Below are positions 23,824 to 25,075 of a stretch of DNA of 25,075 nucleotides, piece by piece; position 1 is the first letter of the stretch, and each line of letters opens with the position of its first letter. Location of the stretch: NCBI GenBank assembly GCA_900545085.1, contig UQXU01000018.1, positions 1 to 25,075 of the forward strand, written 5' to 3'. The notes under the pieces are model-generated. The model was not told where the DNA came from and ran no database searches. It saw only the letters and a list, made by a program, of their open reading frames with translations. Both the position numbers and the translations under genes were made by a program. Origin of the DNA: an uncultured Eubacteriales bacterium. GTDB lineage: Bacteria; Bacillota; Clostridia; Christensenellales; Christensenellaceae.

Positions 23824-24357
23824 ATGAAGGATCTGTTTTTAATACTAATTCTGTTGGCAACTTTTGCATTTGGATACTATGTTGTAGTAAGATTCGGAGA
23901 TTTCATCGAAGAAAACCAACGCCTAATCGCCGAAGGTAACCGAAATAACCAATGCAAGATTTGTATTGCAGCAGAAACCCCGATGCTGTTGAATTCCATT
24001 GCATCTGCATTAGAGAGCTGTTCTGAATCTGCTCCCCATATTGAGTTCTTTCTCAGTAGTGGACAAATCAATCGTCTCTTAGATAAACTGATAAATGAAC
24101 GTATCGACATTCTTCTTCTGGCAGATGACAGCACAGAACCTTTGGGGCAACAATATGCTTCTGTTCTGATTCCATACGAAAAGACAAAGATGCTGGTAGC
24201 CACGCTTGGTATAACGGTTGAAAATCTGGATGAGGAAAAATGGATTCGTGTTGTTTGGAAAAAGAGTTTGAAATCAAAAAATCGTGACCGAGTAATTACA
24301 GCATTGGAAATGGAACATTGTAGACTAAAATGCGGATATGCTGACTATTTAGACTGA
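23824..24357 (+). CDS. Membrane-anchored protein with a LysR-substrate-domain-like fold, between trkA and kdpD
   Basis: I know no named function for this. The 177-residue product has one N-terminal transmembrane helix (about 3-21), a short charged linker (FGDFIEENQRLIAEGN), and a domain of about 135 residues. The pattern of that domain (ICIAAETPMLLNSIASALESC...HIEFFLSSGQINRLLDKLINERIDILLLADD... VLIPYEKTKMLVA) resembles one lobe of LysR effector-binding domains without the DNA-binding part. The start at 23824 has AAGGAGG upstream; a longer frame from 23770 overlaps trkA. Its place in the operon suggests a ligand-sensing accessory to the transporter or the kinase, which is inference. Confidence 0.72.
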   Translation: MKDLFLILILLATFAFGYYVVVRFGDFIEENQRLIAEGNRNNQCKICIAAETPMLLNSIASALESCSESAPHIEFFLSSGQINRLLDKLINERIDILLLADDSTEPLGQQYASVLIPYEKTKMLVATLGITVENLDEEKWIRVVWKKSLKSKNRDRVITALEMEHCRLKCGYADYLD

Positions 24358-24430
24358 TTGTTCACATTTTCGAGGTAGAAATCAGGACTTTTGTATGGTA
24401 GAATCTATTACAAAATTGGAGGTGAGGATA

Positions 24431-25075
24431 ATGAACAAACTAAATAACATTAACAGCAAGCAGGATCATATCCTCGCCTGTCTGTCGTCGGCACCGTCCA
24501 ATGCAAAGATCATTCGTACCGCCGCAAGAATGGCAAAAGCCTTTGACAGTCAGTTTACAGCATTATTCGTTGAAACACCGGATTTTGCAGTGGCTACCGA
24601 CGAAAATAAAAAGCGATTGGAGGAAAACCGCAAGCTGGCTGAACAGCTTGGAGCGACTATCGAAACGGTATATGGCGACGATATTCCGTACCAAATCGCA
24701 GAGTTTGCCCGCATCTCCAGTATTACTCGAATTGTTTTGGGCCAAAGCTCCGTTACCCAAAAGCATCTGTTTGGAAAGCCGACATTAACACAACTTCTGT
24801 TGTCCTATGTACCAGAGCTGGATATTCATATCATTCCAGATAAGGCAGCAGATACGACCTATCATCCCAAAAAGGCGAGGAAATACCATCACGAGCAAAT
24901 CGTAAAAAACACTGTAAAGAGCGCTCTGATTCTGTTTGCGGCAACATTACTCAGTTTGTTGTTTCACGAGATAGGCTTTACCGATGCAAATATTATCATG
25001 GTGTATATTCTTGGTGTGTTGCTGACGTCTATTGCCACATCCCATCAGATATACAGCTTGATTTCATCCATAGCC
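24431..25075 (+). CDS. kdpD: KdpD-like sensor histidine kinase, N-terminal part (partial, runs off window)
   Basis: The first 215 residues are present. A universal-stress-protein domain (about 12-137: DHILACLSSAPSNAKIIRTAARMAKAF...FTALFVETP) is followed by the first transmembrane helices of a DUF4118 block (from about 162). The N-terminal KdpD domain of about 210 residues with its Walker motif, present in enterobacterial KdpD, is missing. The GGAGGTGAGG site right before this ATG shows that this is the true start. The kinase core should lie beyond the window. Residues 17-46 nearly fit the c-di-AMP-binding motif described for S. aureus KdpD. It probably senses potassium or c-di-AMP and works with a downstream response regulator, on the trkHA genes or others. 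Confidence 0.85.
   Translation, partial: MNKLNNINSKQDHILACLSSAPSNAKIIRTAARMAKAFDSQFTALFVETPDFAVATDENKKRLEENRKLAEQLGATIETVYGDDIPYQIAEFARISSITRIVLGQSSVTQKHLFGKPTLTQLLLSYVPELDIHIIPDKAADTTYHPKKARKYHHEQIVKNTVKSALILFAATLLSLLFHEIGFTDANIIMVYILGVLLTSIATSHQIYSLISSIA

Larger units (their letters stand above)
19355..25075. mobile_element. Skin-like element interrupting sigK, with potassium uptake and sensing cargo (right end not in window)
   Basis: The left boundary is the sigK junction. Content in order is: serine recombinase (minus), tnpV-like gene, trkH, trkA, a membrane-anchored LysR-substrate-domain-like protein, and a KdpD-like kinase cut by the window end. Isoleucine codon choice changes at the junction: ATA is common in native genes and rare in the element trkA (2 of 21). 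The size is at least 5.7 kb. It could be a classical mobile element that uses sigK as target, or a domesticated one excised in the mother cell as in B. subtilis and C. difficile. The arrangement alone does not decide. Confidence 0.82.

Overview
The window looks like chromosomal DNA of an anaerobic, spore-forming member of the Clostridia (Bacillota). The evidence is clostridial-type operons behind strong AAGGAGG ribosome sites, a mraY-murD-ftsW cell-wall cluster, a clostridial-type nitroreductase and YitT complement, and the 3' part of the sporulation sigma factor gene sigK. Native genes favour ATA for isoleucine (10 of 20 in the first trkA, 8 of 11 in the sigK fragment). The species cannot be named from this sequence.

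Left part (1-9100): the last codons of a native trkH, then trkA and a small membrane protein, form a K+ uptake operon that ends at a strong terminator (1288-1331). On the minus strand, mtnA and a class II aldolase form a two-gene pair for disposal of methylthioribose/5-deoxyribose phosphate. An ArsR-type regulator and a nitroreductase run on the plus strand and converge on purB-uraA (purine synthesis and uracil uptake, minus strand). A divisome ftsQ/divIB with long low-complexity ends follows on the plus strand.

Middle (9090-19000): a GC-rich intergenic repeat block separates ftsQ from the opposing mraY-murD-ftsW operon. Then come a DUF2798-like membrane protein, a Bax inhibitor-1 family protein, a YitT/DUF2179 protein, an XRE regulator, a second nitroreductase and pyruvate kinase.

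Right part (19000-25075, runs off the window): sigK is present only as its C-terminal portion. It is broken at the sequence AAATGAAAT, the same region of sigK (around ...ENEIL...) where the skin element interrupts sigK in Bacillus subtilis. Abutting the break is a large serine recombinase whose TGA stop lies inside that junction sequence, followed by a divergent tnpV-like gene and a cargo operon: trkH, trkA, a membrane-anchored LysR-substrate-domain-like protein, and a KdpD-like sensor kinase that starts directly at its universal-stress domain. Isoleucine codon use switches at the junction (2 of 21 ATA in the element trkA). I read this as a skin-like sigK-intervening element carrying a second K+ uptake and sensing module. 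Its excision would restore sigK. The other half of sigK and the far end of the element lie outside the window, so excision cannot be shown here.
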